Part shown: positions 54,630 to 62,576 of the stretch, piece by piece
Numbering within the stretch: the first letter of the stretch is position 1
Layout: every line of letters starts with the position of its first letter
Assembly (NCBI GenBank): GCA_021325455.1
Contig: JAJPHD010000010.1
Span: forward strand, 1 to 64,000
Source of the DNA: Actinomycetota bacterium
Lineage (GTDB): Bacteria; Actinomycetota; Acidimicrobiia; Acidimicrobiales; JAJPHD01
DNA: 64,000 bases
Direction: 5' to 3'
Notes under the pieces: generated by a model
Seen by the model: the letters and a program-made list of their open reading frames with translations, nothing else
What the model was told of the DNA's origin: nothing
The model's database searches: none
Translations under genes and position numbers: made by a program

Positions 54630-55361
54630 CTAGGCGAGGAAGCCACGGAGCAGGGCAGCGGTGCCTTCGAGGTGGTCGAGCATGGCCTTTCGAGCCCCGC
54701 CCGGGTCCCCGGCCAGGATGCACTCGACAATGGCGCGATGCTGGCGGTTGGCGTGCGCCAGGTTGGGCTCGAGGAGGGGTATGGCGTCCAGGAAGTCGTT
54801 CACCTTGACCCTGACATCGGCCACGGCCCGCAACAGGGAGACCGAGCCAGCCAGCTCGGCCACGGCGAGGTGCAGGCGGGAGTCGGTCTGGCGGTAGGAA
54901 TGGAGGCCAGCGGTGCTGCTCTCCTCCAGGTGAGAGCGCAGCCGGGCCCTCTCCCGGGAGGAGAGGGCCCGCCCGGCGGCCAGCTCGGCGGCGCCGGGCT
55001 CGACCACGCGACGGAAGGCCAGGGCGTCCTCGAGGGCGCCACCGGGCGGCGCGCTGCGCCGGCGGGGCCTGGTGGGCCGGGCCAGGGGCCGGTAGGTGAC
55101 GAAGGTGCCACCGTAGCGACCCCGACGGGACACGACGAAACCGGCGTCCTGCAACGCCCGGATGGCCTCACGAAGGGTCACCCGGCTGACGTTCAGCCGG
55201 GCCGCCAGCTCCCTCTCGGGGGGAAGCCTCTCCCCGTCACCCACCACGCCCAGCTTTATGGCCTGCAGGATGCGCTCCACGGCCTCCTCGAAGGCGTTGC
55301 CCGTCTTCACGGGGCGGAGAACGGCATCGGTGGCCGCCACGGCCTCCGCCAGCGGGGTCAA
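54630..55361 (-). CDS. FadR-subfamily GntR transcriptional regulator
   Basis: The 243-residue protein has an N-terminal winged helix with the GntR signature GERLPPERELAARLNVSRVTLREAIRALQDAGFV and a C-terminal FCD ligand-binding domain with metal-ligand pattern (LEDALAFRRVVEPGAAELAA, DSRLHLAVAELAGS, HRAIVECILAGD). It probably represses the adjacent permease operon until the substrate or a conjugate is present. The TTG at 55361 is preceded by a perfect AGGAGG site (spacing 4); an upstream TTG at 55391 is less likely. Confidence 0.9.
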   Translation of the reverse strand: MTPLAEAVAATDAVLRPVKTGNAFEEAVERILQAIKLGVVGDGERLPPERELAARLNVSRVTLREAIRALQDAGFVVSRRGRYGGTFVTYRPLARPTRPRRRSAPPGGALEDALAFRRVVEPGAAELAAGRALSSRERARLRSHLEESSTAGLHSYRQTDSRLHLAVAELAGSVSLLRAVADVRVKVNDFLDAIPLLEPNLAHANRQHRAIVECILAGDPGGARKAMLDHLEGTAALLRGFLA

Positions 55362-55458
55362 GCTGCCTCCTCTCGCTCGTGAAAGGACCAACCCTGGGGC
55401 ATTGGAGGCATGCTAGGCCGGCCTTGTCAAGAGGCCGGGCCGCCAGCGAGCCACCCAG

Positions 55459-55464
55459 TACCAT
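55459..55464 (+). promoter_or_regulatory. -10 box of leaderless EamA transporter gene
   Basis: TACCAT lies eight bases before the GTG at 55473. Confidence 0.45.
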
Positions 55465-55472
55465 CCCGGGAG

Positions 55473-56342
55473 GTGCCCGGCGCGTCGGTCCACGAGGGAC
55501 TCCCCCTCGCCGTGGCCTTGGCCGTGCTGGCCTCGGCTGTCCTGCATGCCTCGTGGAACGCCCTGGCCAAGTCGGTCCCGGACCAACTGGCCGGCTTCGT
55601 GGGGATCGGGCTGGGCAGCAGCGCACTGGCCATCCTGGTCGCCCTGGTCGCTCCCGCCCCGGCCAGGACGGCCTGGCCGTACCTGGGGGCCTCCCTGATG
55701 GTCCATGTCGGCTACCAGGCCATGCTCCTCAACTCCTACCGGACCGGGGACCTGGTCCAGGCCTACCCGGTGGCTCGGGGGACCGCCCCGGTCCTGGTGG
55801 CGGTGCTCGCCCTCCCGGCCGTGGGCGAGGGCCTGAACGGCCCCCAGATCGTGGGCGTGGTGGCCGTGGCCGGCGGCCTCGTGGGCCTCGCCGACCTCCG
55901 GCGCCTCCGGGAGAGCCGCTCCCCGGCCCTGGCCTTCGCCTTCGCCACCGCCCTCTGCATCGCCACCTACTCGATCCTCGACGGGGTGGGGGTACGGCAC
56001 TCCGGGACACCGGTCGGCTATGTCTCGTGGCTGATGGCTGCCGAAGGCCTTCCCATACCGCTCTATGCAGCCGCCTTCCACCGTGGGCGCCTGGCAACGA
56101 CCCCGCCGGCGATCTGGGCCCGCACCGCCCTCGGGGGGGTTATGTCGCTCGTGGCCTACGGGGTCGTGGTGTGGGCCCAGGACCGGGCCCCCCTGGCAGC
56201 GGTGTCGGCGCTTCGGGAGACCGGGGTCCTGGTGGCCGTGGTCATCGGGGCCGTCGCCTTGAAGGAGCCGCTCGGGCGGCGCCGCCTGCTCGCCGCCGCC
56301 CTGGTGGCGACCGGGGCGGCGCTGGTCACGGCGGGACCGTGA
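55473..56342 (+). CDS. EamA-family (DMT) transporter
   Basis: The 289-residue protein has ten hydrophobic segments arranged as two EamA repeats, with LHASWNALAKSVPDQ at the first helix, LNSYRTGDLVQAYPVARGTAPVLVAVLALPAVGEGL closing repeat one, and VSALRETGVLVAVVIGAVALKEPLGRRRLLAAALVATGAAL closing repeat two. DMT carriers export or import small metabolites and amino acids. The GTG at 55473 is used; an ATG at 55410 in frame would add a Pro-rich stretch. Eleven bases separate its stop from the P1 aminopeptidase start, so they form an operon. Confidence 0.88.
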   Translation: MPGASVHEGLPLAVALAVLASAVLHASWNALAKSVPDQLAGFVGIGLGSSALAILVALVAPAPARTAWPYLGASLMVHVGYQAMLLNSYRTGDLVQAYPVARGTAPVLVAVLALPAVGEGLNGPQIVGVVAVAGGLVGLADLRRLRESRSPALAFAFATALCIATYSILDGVGVRHSGTPVGYVSWLMAAEGLPIPLYAAAFHRGRLATTPPAIWARTALGGVMSLVAYGVVVWAQDRAPLAAVSALRETGVLVAVVIGAVALKEPLGRRRLLAAALVATGAALVTAGP

Positions 56343-56353
56343 AGGAGGTACGC

Positions 56354-57445
56354 ATGAGGCTGAGGGACCTCGGACTGGCTATCGGGCTCGGCCGCCCCGG
56401 AGCCCACAATGCCATCACCGACGTAGCGGGAGTGAGGGTGGGCCACACCACCCTCATCGAGGGCACGGGCCGCCTCGTGGTGGGCCGAGGCCCGGTCCGC
56501 ACCGGGGTGACGGTCGTGGTGCCCCACGAGGGCCAGGTGTGGGAGCAACCGGTCTTCGCCGGCTGCCACCGGCTCAACGGCAACGGTGAGCTCACCGGCC
56601 TGGAGTGGGTGCGGGAGTCGGGCCTCCTCACCTCGCCCATCGGGCTCACCAACACCCACAGCGTGGGGGTGGTGAGGGACGCCCTGGTCCGGGCCGAGGT
56701 CCGTCACCGGCCCGCAGGAGAGTTGTTCTGGGGGCTTCCCGTCGTCGGCGAGACCTGGGACGGACTGCTCAACGACATCAACGGCTTCCACGTCACCGCT
56801 GACCACCTGGACCAGGCCCTGGACGCCGCCTGCTCCGGACCGGTGCCCGAAGGGGCCGTGGGGTCCGGGACGGGGATGGTCTGTCACGGCTTCAAGGGAG
56901 GGATCGGGACTGCCTCACGGGTAGTTGGCCAGGAGAGCGGTGGCTACACCGTAGGCGTGCTGGTCCAGGCCAACCACGGGCGGAGGGAGAGGCTCTCGGT
57001 GGACGGTGTCCCCGTGGGCCGGGCCATCCCCGCCAGCGAGGTGCCCGTGCCAGGCTCGGCCCCCGGGGCCGGGTCCATCATCGTGGTGGTGGCCACCGAT
57101 GCCCCCCTCCTCCCCCACCAGTGCACCCGGCTGGCCCAGAGGGCCGGCCTGGGCGTGGCCCGGACGGGAGGGGTGGGTGAGCACACCAGCGGGGACCTGT
57201 TCCTTTGCTTCTCCACCGCCAACCGGCGGGTGCCCGTCGACGGGCTCACCCGGCAGGCCGAGGTCCTGGTCGACGAGCACATCACCCCCTTGTTCGACGC
57301 CACCGTGGAAGCGACGGAGGAGGCCATCGTGAACTGCCTCCTGGCGGCAGACACCATGGTCGGGCGGGACGGGATCACGGCCTACGGGCTGGACCCGGCC
57401 CGGCTGCAGGAGGTCATGGCCCACCACCGGTCCCAGGGCCAATAG
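56354..57445 (+). CDS. P1-family L-aminopeptidase/D-esterase (DmpA-like)
   Basis: The 363-residue protein matches DmpA/BapA Ntn-hydrolases: HNAITDVAGVRVGHTTLIEG, TGVTVVVPHEG, FAGCHRLNGNGELTGLEWVRESGLLTSPIGLTNTHSVGVVRD, GSGTGMVCHGFKGGIGTASRVV and YTVGVLVQANHGRRE. Family members autocleave into two chains and release N-terminal residues, including beta-alanine or D-amino acids, from small peptides and amides. The ATG at 56354 has a perfect AAGGAGGTACGC site. Pairing with a DMT carrier suggests uptake or export of the substrate or product. Confidence 0.93.
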   Translation: MRLRDLGLAIGLGRPGAHNAITDVAGVRVGHTTLIEGTGRLVVGRGPVRTGVTVVVPHEGQVWEQPVFAGCHRLNGNGELTGLEWVRESGLLTSPIGLTNTHSVGVVRDALVRAEVRHRPAGELFWGLPVVGETWDGLLNDINGFHVTADHLDQALDAACSGPVPEGAVGSGTGMVCHGFKGGIGTASRVVGQESGGYTVGVLVQANHGRRERLSVDGVPVGRAIPASEVPVPGSAPGAGSIIVVVATDAPLLPHQCTRLAQRAGLGVARTGGVGEHTSGDLFLCFSTANRRVPVDGLTRQAEVLVDEHITPLFDATVEATEEAIVNCLLAADTMVGRDGITAYGLDPARLQEVMAHHRSQGQ

Positions 57446-57512
57446 GCCGGGCGACCCACACGCCCCTCCCTCCGTGGCCGGGGCGACCACCCCCGCCGGG
57501 CCGCCCGTCCCG

Positions 57513-58313
57513 TCAGACGCGTGCGGTGTCGCTCCGGAAGCGCCAGACTGCCCCCGCCACGAAGACCACCAACCACGCCACCAGGTTGGCGAGCCAGGAC
57601 CAATGGAACCCCACCCGGGTGAGGGGGTCGTGCACGATCTGGTTGAGCCCGTAGAGCGGCGTGTAGGAGGCCATCCTGCGCAGCGAGGGGGAGAACTGGC
57701 TGAGCGGGATAAAGAGCCCCCCTCCGAACGAGAACAGCATCAGGATGAACCCGATGACCTGCATGACGTTCTCGGAGGGGAGGAGGTAGCCGAGGAAGAG
57801 GCCGAAGGCGGCGAACAGCAGCGAGCCCACCCACACGGCCAGGGCCGTGCCCACCCAGACGACGAGGGGCATGGAGGGCTTGTGGGTGAGCAGGCCCACG
57901 ACATAGACCACCGCCACCGACCCGCCCCCGAGCACCAGGGAGGTCAGCATCTTGGTGGCGATGTAGGCGAGGGGCGTGAGGGGAGTTATCCGCAGCTGGC
58001 GGCTCCAGCCTGCCGCTCGCTCGATCGAGACCATGGCGCCACCGCTGGTCGTGGCCAGCACCGCCCCGTACAGGGCCATGGAAATGAGGACCGAAGCGGA
58101 GACGTTGCCGCTGCCAACCCGCAGGTTTGCATAGGCCGAGTTCAGGCCGAAGATCAGGAAGAACACGGAGGGCACGACCACGGTGAAGATAAGGGTCCGC
58201 CGGTTGCGCAGCAGGCGGCGGACCTCGAGGCGGACCAGGCCGGCCCGCAGCCCCCCCAGGGGAAGTGTGGGCCGGGCGGGCCCGGTCACGGCGCCCACAG
58301 GGGACGAGGTCAC
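57513..58313 (-). CDS. ABC-2-type exporter permease
   Basis: The 266-residue protein has six membrane segments in ABC-2 order (NRRTLIFTVVVPSVFFLIFGL, VLISMALYGAVLATTSGGAMVSIERAAGWSRQLRITPL, LGGGSVAVVYVVGLL, GSLLFAAFGLFLGYLLP, VIGFILMLFSFGGGLFIPLS, LANLVAWLVVFVAGAVW). It partners the ATPase encoded upstream, whose stop it overlaps (GTGA at 58310-58313). Drug, antibiotic or lipid export is typical; the substrate is unknown. Confidence 0.92.
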   Translation of the reverse strand: MTSSPVGAVTGPARPTLPLGGLRAGLVRLEVRRLLRNRRTLIFTVVVPSVFFLIFGLNSAYANLRVGSGNVSASVLISMALYGAVLATTSGGAMVSIERAAGWSRQLRITPLTPLAYIATKMLTSLVLGGGSVAVVYVVGLLTHKPSMPLVVWVGTALAVWVGSLLFAAFGLFLGYLLPSENVMQVIGFILMLFSFGGGLFIPLSQFSPSLRRMASYTPLYGLNQIVHDPLTRVGFHWSWLANLVAWLVVFVAGAVWRFRSDTARV

Positions 58314-59332
58314 CGGGCCACCTCGCCCCGAGCAGGGACGCCCCTCTCCTCCGGGTGCGCCCGCTCCTCCCCTGCTCCCCTCTCGGGGCCGCCGTCACCT
58401 TCGGCCGCTCCGTGCTCGTCCCCGGTGAGCGCCACGAAGGCCTCCTCCAGGCCACGGGCGGTTATCTCGAGGTCGTGGGCCTCGGTCTCGGTGAGGAGGT
58501 AGCGGGCCACCCCGTCGGTGTCCTCGGCCCGGACGATCACGGTGTCGCCGCGCACCTCGATGCCCTCCACTCCCGGGAGCCGCCCCAGCCGAGAAGGGTC
58601 GGCCCCCGGCCAGGTGGCGCGGACCGTCCGTCCCGACACCATGGCCTTCACCTGGGCCGCCGTCCCGTCCGCCACAATCTCACCCCGGCGCAGGAGGACG
58701 ATCCGGTCGGCATAGGCGTCGGCCTCTTCCAGGTAGTGGGTGGCGAACACGATGGTGCGCCCCAGGGAGGCGTCCTGGCGGATGGCGGCCCAGAAGTCCC
58801 TCCGGCCCTCCACGTCCATCCCCTGGGTCGGCTCGTCCAGTATGAGGAGCTCGGGGTCAGGCAGGAGGGCCATGGCGAAGCGGAGCCGTTGCTGCTCACC
58901 GCCCGAGCACCGGCCCACTCGCCGGCTGGCGAGGTCGGATAGGCCTGCCCGCTCCATGACCTCTTCCATCGGTCGGGTCCGGGGGAAAAGGAGGGACGTG
59001 TACTCCACCGTCTCGGCCACGGTCAGGTCCTTGAGCAAGCCGCCGTTCTGCAGGACGGCCGACACCAGGCCGTGGCGAACGGCAGCTCCGGGAGCCATGC
59101 CGAAGACACGCACGGACCCGAGTGTGGGGCGGGACAGGCCGAGGACCATGTCGATGGTCGTGGTCTTCCCGGCCCCGTTGGGACCCAGGTAGGCGACGAT
59201 CTCCCCCGGACTGATGGCCAGGTCGATGCCCCGCACGGCCTCCACCGGGCCGAAGTGCTTGTGCACGTTGCGCAGCTCGACGGCCAGTGGCTCGGTGGCC
59301 CCGCCTGCCACGGCGGAGACGTCAGCTGTCAC
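58310..59332 (-). CDS. ABC exporter ATP-binding protein (DrrA-like)
   Basis: The 340-residue ATPase has Walker A YLGPNGAGKTTTIDM near residue 45, the Q loop AVLQNGGLL, signature RCSGGEQQRLRFAM, Walker B LLILDEPTQGMD and the H-loop VFATHYLEEAD. A C-terminal domain (ATWPGADPSRLGRLPGVEGIEV) matches the DrrA-type regulatory extension, followed by a Glu/Gly-rich tail. GTG at 59332 is chosen as the start of the conserved N-terminus; longer frames upstream cross a Pro-rich gap. It is coupled to the ABC-2 permease. Confidence 0.93.
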   Translation of the reverse strand: MTADVSAVAGGATEPLAVELRNVHKHFGPVEAVRGIDLAISPGEIVAYLGPNGAGKTTTIDMVLGLSRPTLGSVRVFGMAPGAAVRHGLVSAVLQNGGLLKDLTVAETVEYTSLLFPRTRPMEEVMERAGLSDLASRRVGRCSGGEQQRLRFAMALLPDPELLILDEPTQGMDVEGRRDFWAAIRQDASLGRTIVFATHYLEEADAYADRIVLLRRGEIVADGTAAQVKAMVSGRTVRATWPGADPSRLGRLPGVEGIEVRGDTVIVRAEDTDGVARYLLTETEAHDLEITARGLEEAFVALTGDEHGAAEGDGGPERGAGEERAHPEERGVPARGEVAR

Positions 59333-59643
59333 AGCAGCCGCCGCTAGCCACGGGGTGCCGGCCCCCCGGGCAGGGCCAGGGGACCCGGATCCCCTTGCTC
59401 CGCCGCCTCGGCCATGATGACTGCCACCCCCTCCCATCCCACCTGGGCCAACGGTTGGTGACGGACACTCTACCTCCCCTTGGAGGGGGATGGTCGCCGC
59501 CGCCCTGAGGGCTTGGTGCCCCCTCGCTCCTCGCCGTCCCGGGCCCGGAACTTTCCGCCTCACTCCTTGCGGTCCCGGGCCCGGAACTTTCCCCCTCCCG
59601 CCCTTCGTCCAAGGCCCCGGACCGACGTTGCAAGGAGGGGACG
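59333..59643. other. Intergenic region between ABC exporter and SIMPL gene
   Basis: These 311 bases hold no credible gene. They contain tandem ECF-like promoter repeats at 59536-59592, a CCCC/GGGG-rich inverted repeat near 59474-59490 and the divergent starts of the flanking genes. Confidence 0.6.
59536..59592 (+). promoter_or_regulatory. Tandem direct repeats resembling ECF sigma promoters
   Basis: A 21-base unit occurs exactly twice (59536-59556 and 59572-59592), 36 bases apart. Each contains GGGCCCGGAACTTTCC, with the GGAAC -35 core of ECF sigma factors. Eighteen bases after each GGAAC comes CGGTCC or CGTCC (59606-59610). The second copy would start transcription about 25 bases before the SIMPL gene. 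Confidence 0.5.
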
Positions 59644-60510
59644 ATGGGGCCGAGCCGAGGTGCGATGGGGCTGGTGGTGCTGGGGAGCCTGGTGGCCGGC
59701 GGTACGGGCCTTCACCTCTCGGCCCCGGCCAGCCTGGGTGGCCGGGCCGGCGCGCCGGTCAGCGCCCGGGGCCGAGCGGCTGCCCCCGGGCACGACCGGG
59801 CCTCGGGCCGCCGCCGGTCGCCTCCGGGCGTCCGAGGCGCCGGCAGGGCGAGCGACCCGGGTGGAGGAGGCTCCCGATCCTGTCAGGGGGCAGGCACCAT
59901 CACCGTGACCGGGACGGGGTCGGCGACAGGGATGCCGGACCGCCTGAGCATGACCCTCGGCGTCCAGACCCAGTCCTCCTCGGCCAGCGCCGCCCTGGCC
60001 CGGGACAACCGCGAGACCCGGGCGCTGATCGGGGTCCTGGAGCAGGCCGGCGTGGCCTCCCCCCACATCCAGACCACGGGCCTGGAGCTCAACCCTGCCT
60101 ACGACAGCTCGGGCAACGTCACCGGCTACCAGGCGTCTGACCAGGTCACGGCCACTCTCAGCCATCTGGAGGGGGCGGGGACCCTCATCGACGACGCCGC
60201 ATCCAAGGTGGGCAACGACATCACCTTCTCGGGTCTTTCCTTCTCGGTGAGCAACCCGGTGGCTCTCGGGTTCGTTGCCCGCCAGCGGGCCGTGAGGGCG
60301 GCAGCAGAGGACGCCAAGGCCATCGCCAGCGCGGCGGGCGTGCGCCTCGGGCCACTGTGCTCCGCCACCGACGACGGGGCCTCCCAGTCACCGCCGCCCA
60401 TCGCCCCCAACCTCCCCGCCGCGGTCGCGGCCCGGGCGGCCCCGGCACCGGTGCAGCCGGGCCAGCAGAGCGTGAGCGCCCGGGTGACCCTGGTCTATCG
60501 GACAGGCTGA
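59644..60510 (+). CDS. SIMPL-domain (DUF541) secreted or envelope protein
   Basis: The 288-residue protein has an N-terminal hydrophobic stretch (AMGLVVLGSLVAGGTGLHLSAP), a long Gly/Ala/Arg-rich linker, and the SIMPL domain beginning TITVTGTGSATGMPDRLSMTLGVQTQSSSASAALARDNRETRALIGVLEQAGV, ending in QSVSARVTLVYRTG. The domain is widespread, often envelope- or stress-linked, without a settled activity. The ATG at 59644 has a perfect AAGGAGGGGACG site. Likely driven by the tandem ECF-like repeats upstream. Confidence 0.85.
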   Translation: MGPSRGAMGLVVLGSLVAGGTGLHLSAPASLGGRAGAPVSARGRAAAPGHDRASGRRRSPPGVRGAGRASDPGGGGSRSCQGAGTITVTGTGSATGMPDRLSMTLGVQTQSSSASAALARDNRETRALIGVLEQAGVASPHIQTTGLELNPAYDSSGNVTGYQASDQVTATLSHLEGAGTLIDDAASKVGNDITFSGLSFSVSNPVALGFVARQRAVRAAAEDAKAIASAAGVRLGPLCSATDDGASQSPPPIAPNLPAAVAARAAPAPVQPGQQSVSARVTLVYRTG

Positions 60511-60600
60511 GCCGTCCGAGCCGGTGGGGGGCCGGCGCATCTCCCCGGTGGCGGCCATCGGGCACCCTCCCTGCGCCGGGCCCCGTCCGCCCCCGGGGGC

Positions 60601-60606
60601 TACCTT
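60601..60606 (+). promoter_or_regulatory. -10 box of leaderless VOC-TPR gene
   Basis: TACCTT lies seven bases before the GTG at 60614. Confidence 0.45.
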
Positions 60607-60613
60607 CGCCACC

Positions 60614-61504
60614 GTGGAGATCAGATGCCTCGGGTGGCTAGGGACCAGGACCGAGCGGGCCGAGGAGCTGGCCGAGTTCTACACCCAGGTCCTGGGCCTC
60701 CCCCTCGTGCACCACGAAGCTGGGTTCTGGGTGTTCGCCCTCCCCGACGGTCACCATGTGGAGGTGTTCTCCCCCGCCTACCCCGGCAAGGACCACTTCA
60801 CCACCGGGCCGGTGGTGGGCTTCGGCGTGGGGGACCTCGCTTCAGCGGTCGTGGAGCTGCGCCGGGCTGGCGTGGCTCTGGTGGGCGAGGCAGGACCGAC
60901 CTGGCAGCACTTCCGGGCACCCGACGGCAACCTCTACGAGCTGGTCGCCGACCCCCCGGCCCCCGGGCTCGAGGCTGCCCATGGCAGCGCCCTGGAGCGG
61001 GGCCTGGCCCTGCGGGAGGAGGGACGCCTGCTCTCGGCCCGGCGGGAGCTGCAGCGGGCCACGGAGGAGGACCCTCGAGACGCCGAGGCGTGGTACTGGC
61101 TGGCGGTGACGGAGGACAACCTCGGGATGGAGGGGTCAGCCATCCCCTCGTACCGGCGGGCCCTGGCGTTGGGGTGCACCGACCGGGCCGGCGCCCACGC
61201 CTACCTGGCCAGCTCGCTGCAGAAGACCTGGCGGGCGACCGAGGCACTGGCCGAGTCGGAGCGAGCCCGGCAGCTTCGCCCCCACGATCCCCTGGTGGCC
61301 TTCATCCATGCCAACGTGCTGGCCGACCTGGGCCAGCACTCCGAGGCAGAGGCCCACTACCGGGAGGCCTTGGCCCTGGACCCCGCCTTCGCCCCGGCAT
61401 GGCACGGCCTGGGTCAGCTGCTCGCCTACCTGGGGCGCCTGGACGAGGCCCGGGAGGCCTACGACCTGGCCTACGAGCGGGGCCTCGACCCCGGGCAAAG
61501 CTGA
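60614..61504 (+). CDS. VOC (glyoxalase-like) domain fused to TPR repeats
   Basis: The 296-residue protein joins two domains. Residues 1-115 are a vicinal-oxygen-chelate half-barrel pair (RAEELAEFYTQVLGLPLVHHEAGFWVFALPDGHHVEVFSP and VVGFGVGDLASAVVELRRAGVALVGEAGPTWQHFRAPDGNLYELV), with His/Glu positions for a metal. Residues 125-296 are about four TPR units (AEAWYWLAVTEDNLGMEGSAIPSYRRALALG, AGAHAYLASSLQKTWRATEALAESERARQL, LVAFIHANVLADLGQHSEAEAHYREALALDP, APAWHGLGQLLAYLGRLDEAREAYDLAYERG). This fusion is unusual. The GTG at 60614 is leaderless. Function is unknown; the TPR part should bind a protein partner. Confidence 0.85.
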   Translation: MEIRCLGWLGTRTERAEELAEFYTQVLGLPLVHHEAGFWVFALPDGHHVEVFSPAYPGKDHFTTGPVVGFGVGDLASAVVELRRAGVALVGEAGPTWQHFRAPDGNLYELVADPPAPGLEAAHGSALERGLALREEGRLLSARRELQRATEEDPRDAEAWYWLAVTEDNLGMEGSAIPSYRRALALGCTDRAGAHAYLASSLQKTWRATEALAESERARQLRPHDPLVAFIHANVLADLGQHSEAEAHYREALALDPAFAPAWHGLGQLLAYLGRLDEAREAYDLAYERGLDPGQS

Positions 61505-61634
61505 GAGGGCGGCGCCTGGCTCCTCGGCGGCGCTTGGCCCCTCGCCGCCAGACCGCGCATCTCGCCAGGCTCCCGGGCCTGGGGCAACCGACCCCCCCCA
61601 GCGCCAACCAACGGGGGGCGCCGGTGGCTGTCGG

Positions 61635-61708
61635 TGGGCGCTACAGGACTTGAACCTGTGGCCTCAGCCGTGTGAAGGCTGCGCTCTAACCAACTGAGCT
61701 AAGCGCCC
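61635..61708 (-). tRNA. tRNA-Val (anticodon CAC)
   Basis: The 74-base cloverleaf has acceptor GGGCGCT/AGCGCCC identical to the other tRNA-Val in the window, D arm GCTCAGTTGGTTAGAGC, anticodon stem CAGCC/GGCTG with loop TTCACAC (anticodon CAC), and T loop TTCAAGT. CCA is not encoded. Confidence 0.95.
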
Positions 61709-61753
61709 CGATGCGCACCACTCTATCCACCCCGCTCCAGCCTCGCTCCCACC

Positions 61754-61759
61754 TAACCT
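61754..61759 (+). promoter_or_regulatory. -10 box of leaderless SDR gene
   Basis: TAACCT lies seven bases before the ATG at 61767. Confidence 0.5.
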
Positions 61760-61766
61760 CGCCCCC

Positions 61767-62576
61767 ATGGAGCTCCAAGGCAAGGTGGCGGTCGTCACTG
61801 GCGGGGCAAGCGGTATCGGCAGGGCCCTGTGCCAGCGGTTCGCCGCCGCGGGGGCCCGAGCCGTGGTGGTGGCCGACCTGGACGCACCCGGGGCCGAGGC
61901 GGTGGCCGCCGACCTCTCCAGGCACGGAACCCGCGGCATCCCCGTCCGTGCCGATGTCAGCCTCCCGCCCGACATCGCGGCCATGGTCGAGGTCGCCGAG
62001 CGGGAGGGCGGCCCCATCGACCTCCTGTGCTGCAACGCGGGCATCGCCATAGGCGGCGGGCCCGAGACCCCCGACGAGGACTGGCAGCGCATCTGGGAGG
62101 TCAACGTGATGGCTCATGTGCGTGCCGTGCGGGCCGTGCTCCCCGCCATGCTCGACAGAGGCCACGGCTACCTCCTGCACACGGCGTCGGCCGCCGGCCT
62201 GCTCACCAACCTGGGCGCCGCTCCCTACACCGTGACCAAGCACGCCGTGGTGGCGCTGGCCGAGTGGCTCTCTGTCACCTATGCCGACGCCGGCATCAAG
62301 GTCTCCTGCCTGTGCCCTCAGGGCGTCAACACCCCCATGCTCAGGGACGCCCTTGCCAGCCAAGGGATAGCCGGGGCCGCCGTACGGGCGGCCGGTGACG
62401 TCCTGGAGCCCGAGCAGGTGGCCGAGGCCACCGTCGCCGGCCTGCGGGACGAGCGGTTCCTGATCCTCCCCCATCCTCAGGTAGCCGATCTCATGGTGCG
62501 ACGAGCCGCCCAGATGGGTCCCTGGCTGGACAGCCTTCGCCGTCTGCAGGCCCGGTTGAGCGGGGCCGGATCGTGA
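61767..62576 (+). CDS. Short-chain dehydrogenase/reductase
   Basis: The 269-residue classical SDR has TGGASGIG near residue 12, VVADLD after strand 2 (NAD-type aspartate), CNAGIAIGGG, catalytic Ser in LHTASAAGLL and YTVTKHA with Tyr and Lys, and SCLCPQGVNTPML. Substrate unknown. The ATG at 61767 is leaderless (TAACCT). Its stop overlaps the start of the RibD-C-type gene (GTGA), so the two form an operon. Confidence 0.92.
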   Translation: MELQGKVAVVTGGASGIGRALCQRFAAAGARAVVVADLDAPGAEAVAADLSRHGTRGIPVRADVSLPPDIAAMVEVAEREGGPIDLLCCNAGIAIGGGPETPDEDWQRIWEVNVMAHVRAVRAVLPAMLDRGHGYLLHTASAAGLLTNLGAAPYTVTKHAVVALAEWLSVTYADAGIKVSCLCPQGVNTPMLRDALASQGIAGAAVRAAGDVLEPEQVAEATVAGLRDERFLILPHPQVADLMVRRAAQMGPWLDSLRRLQARLSGAGS

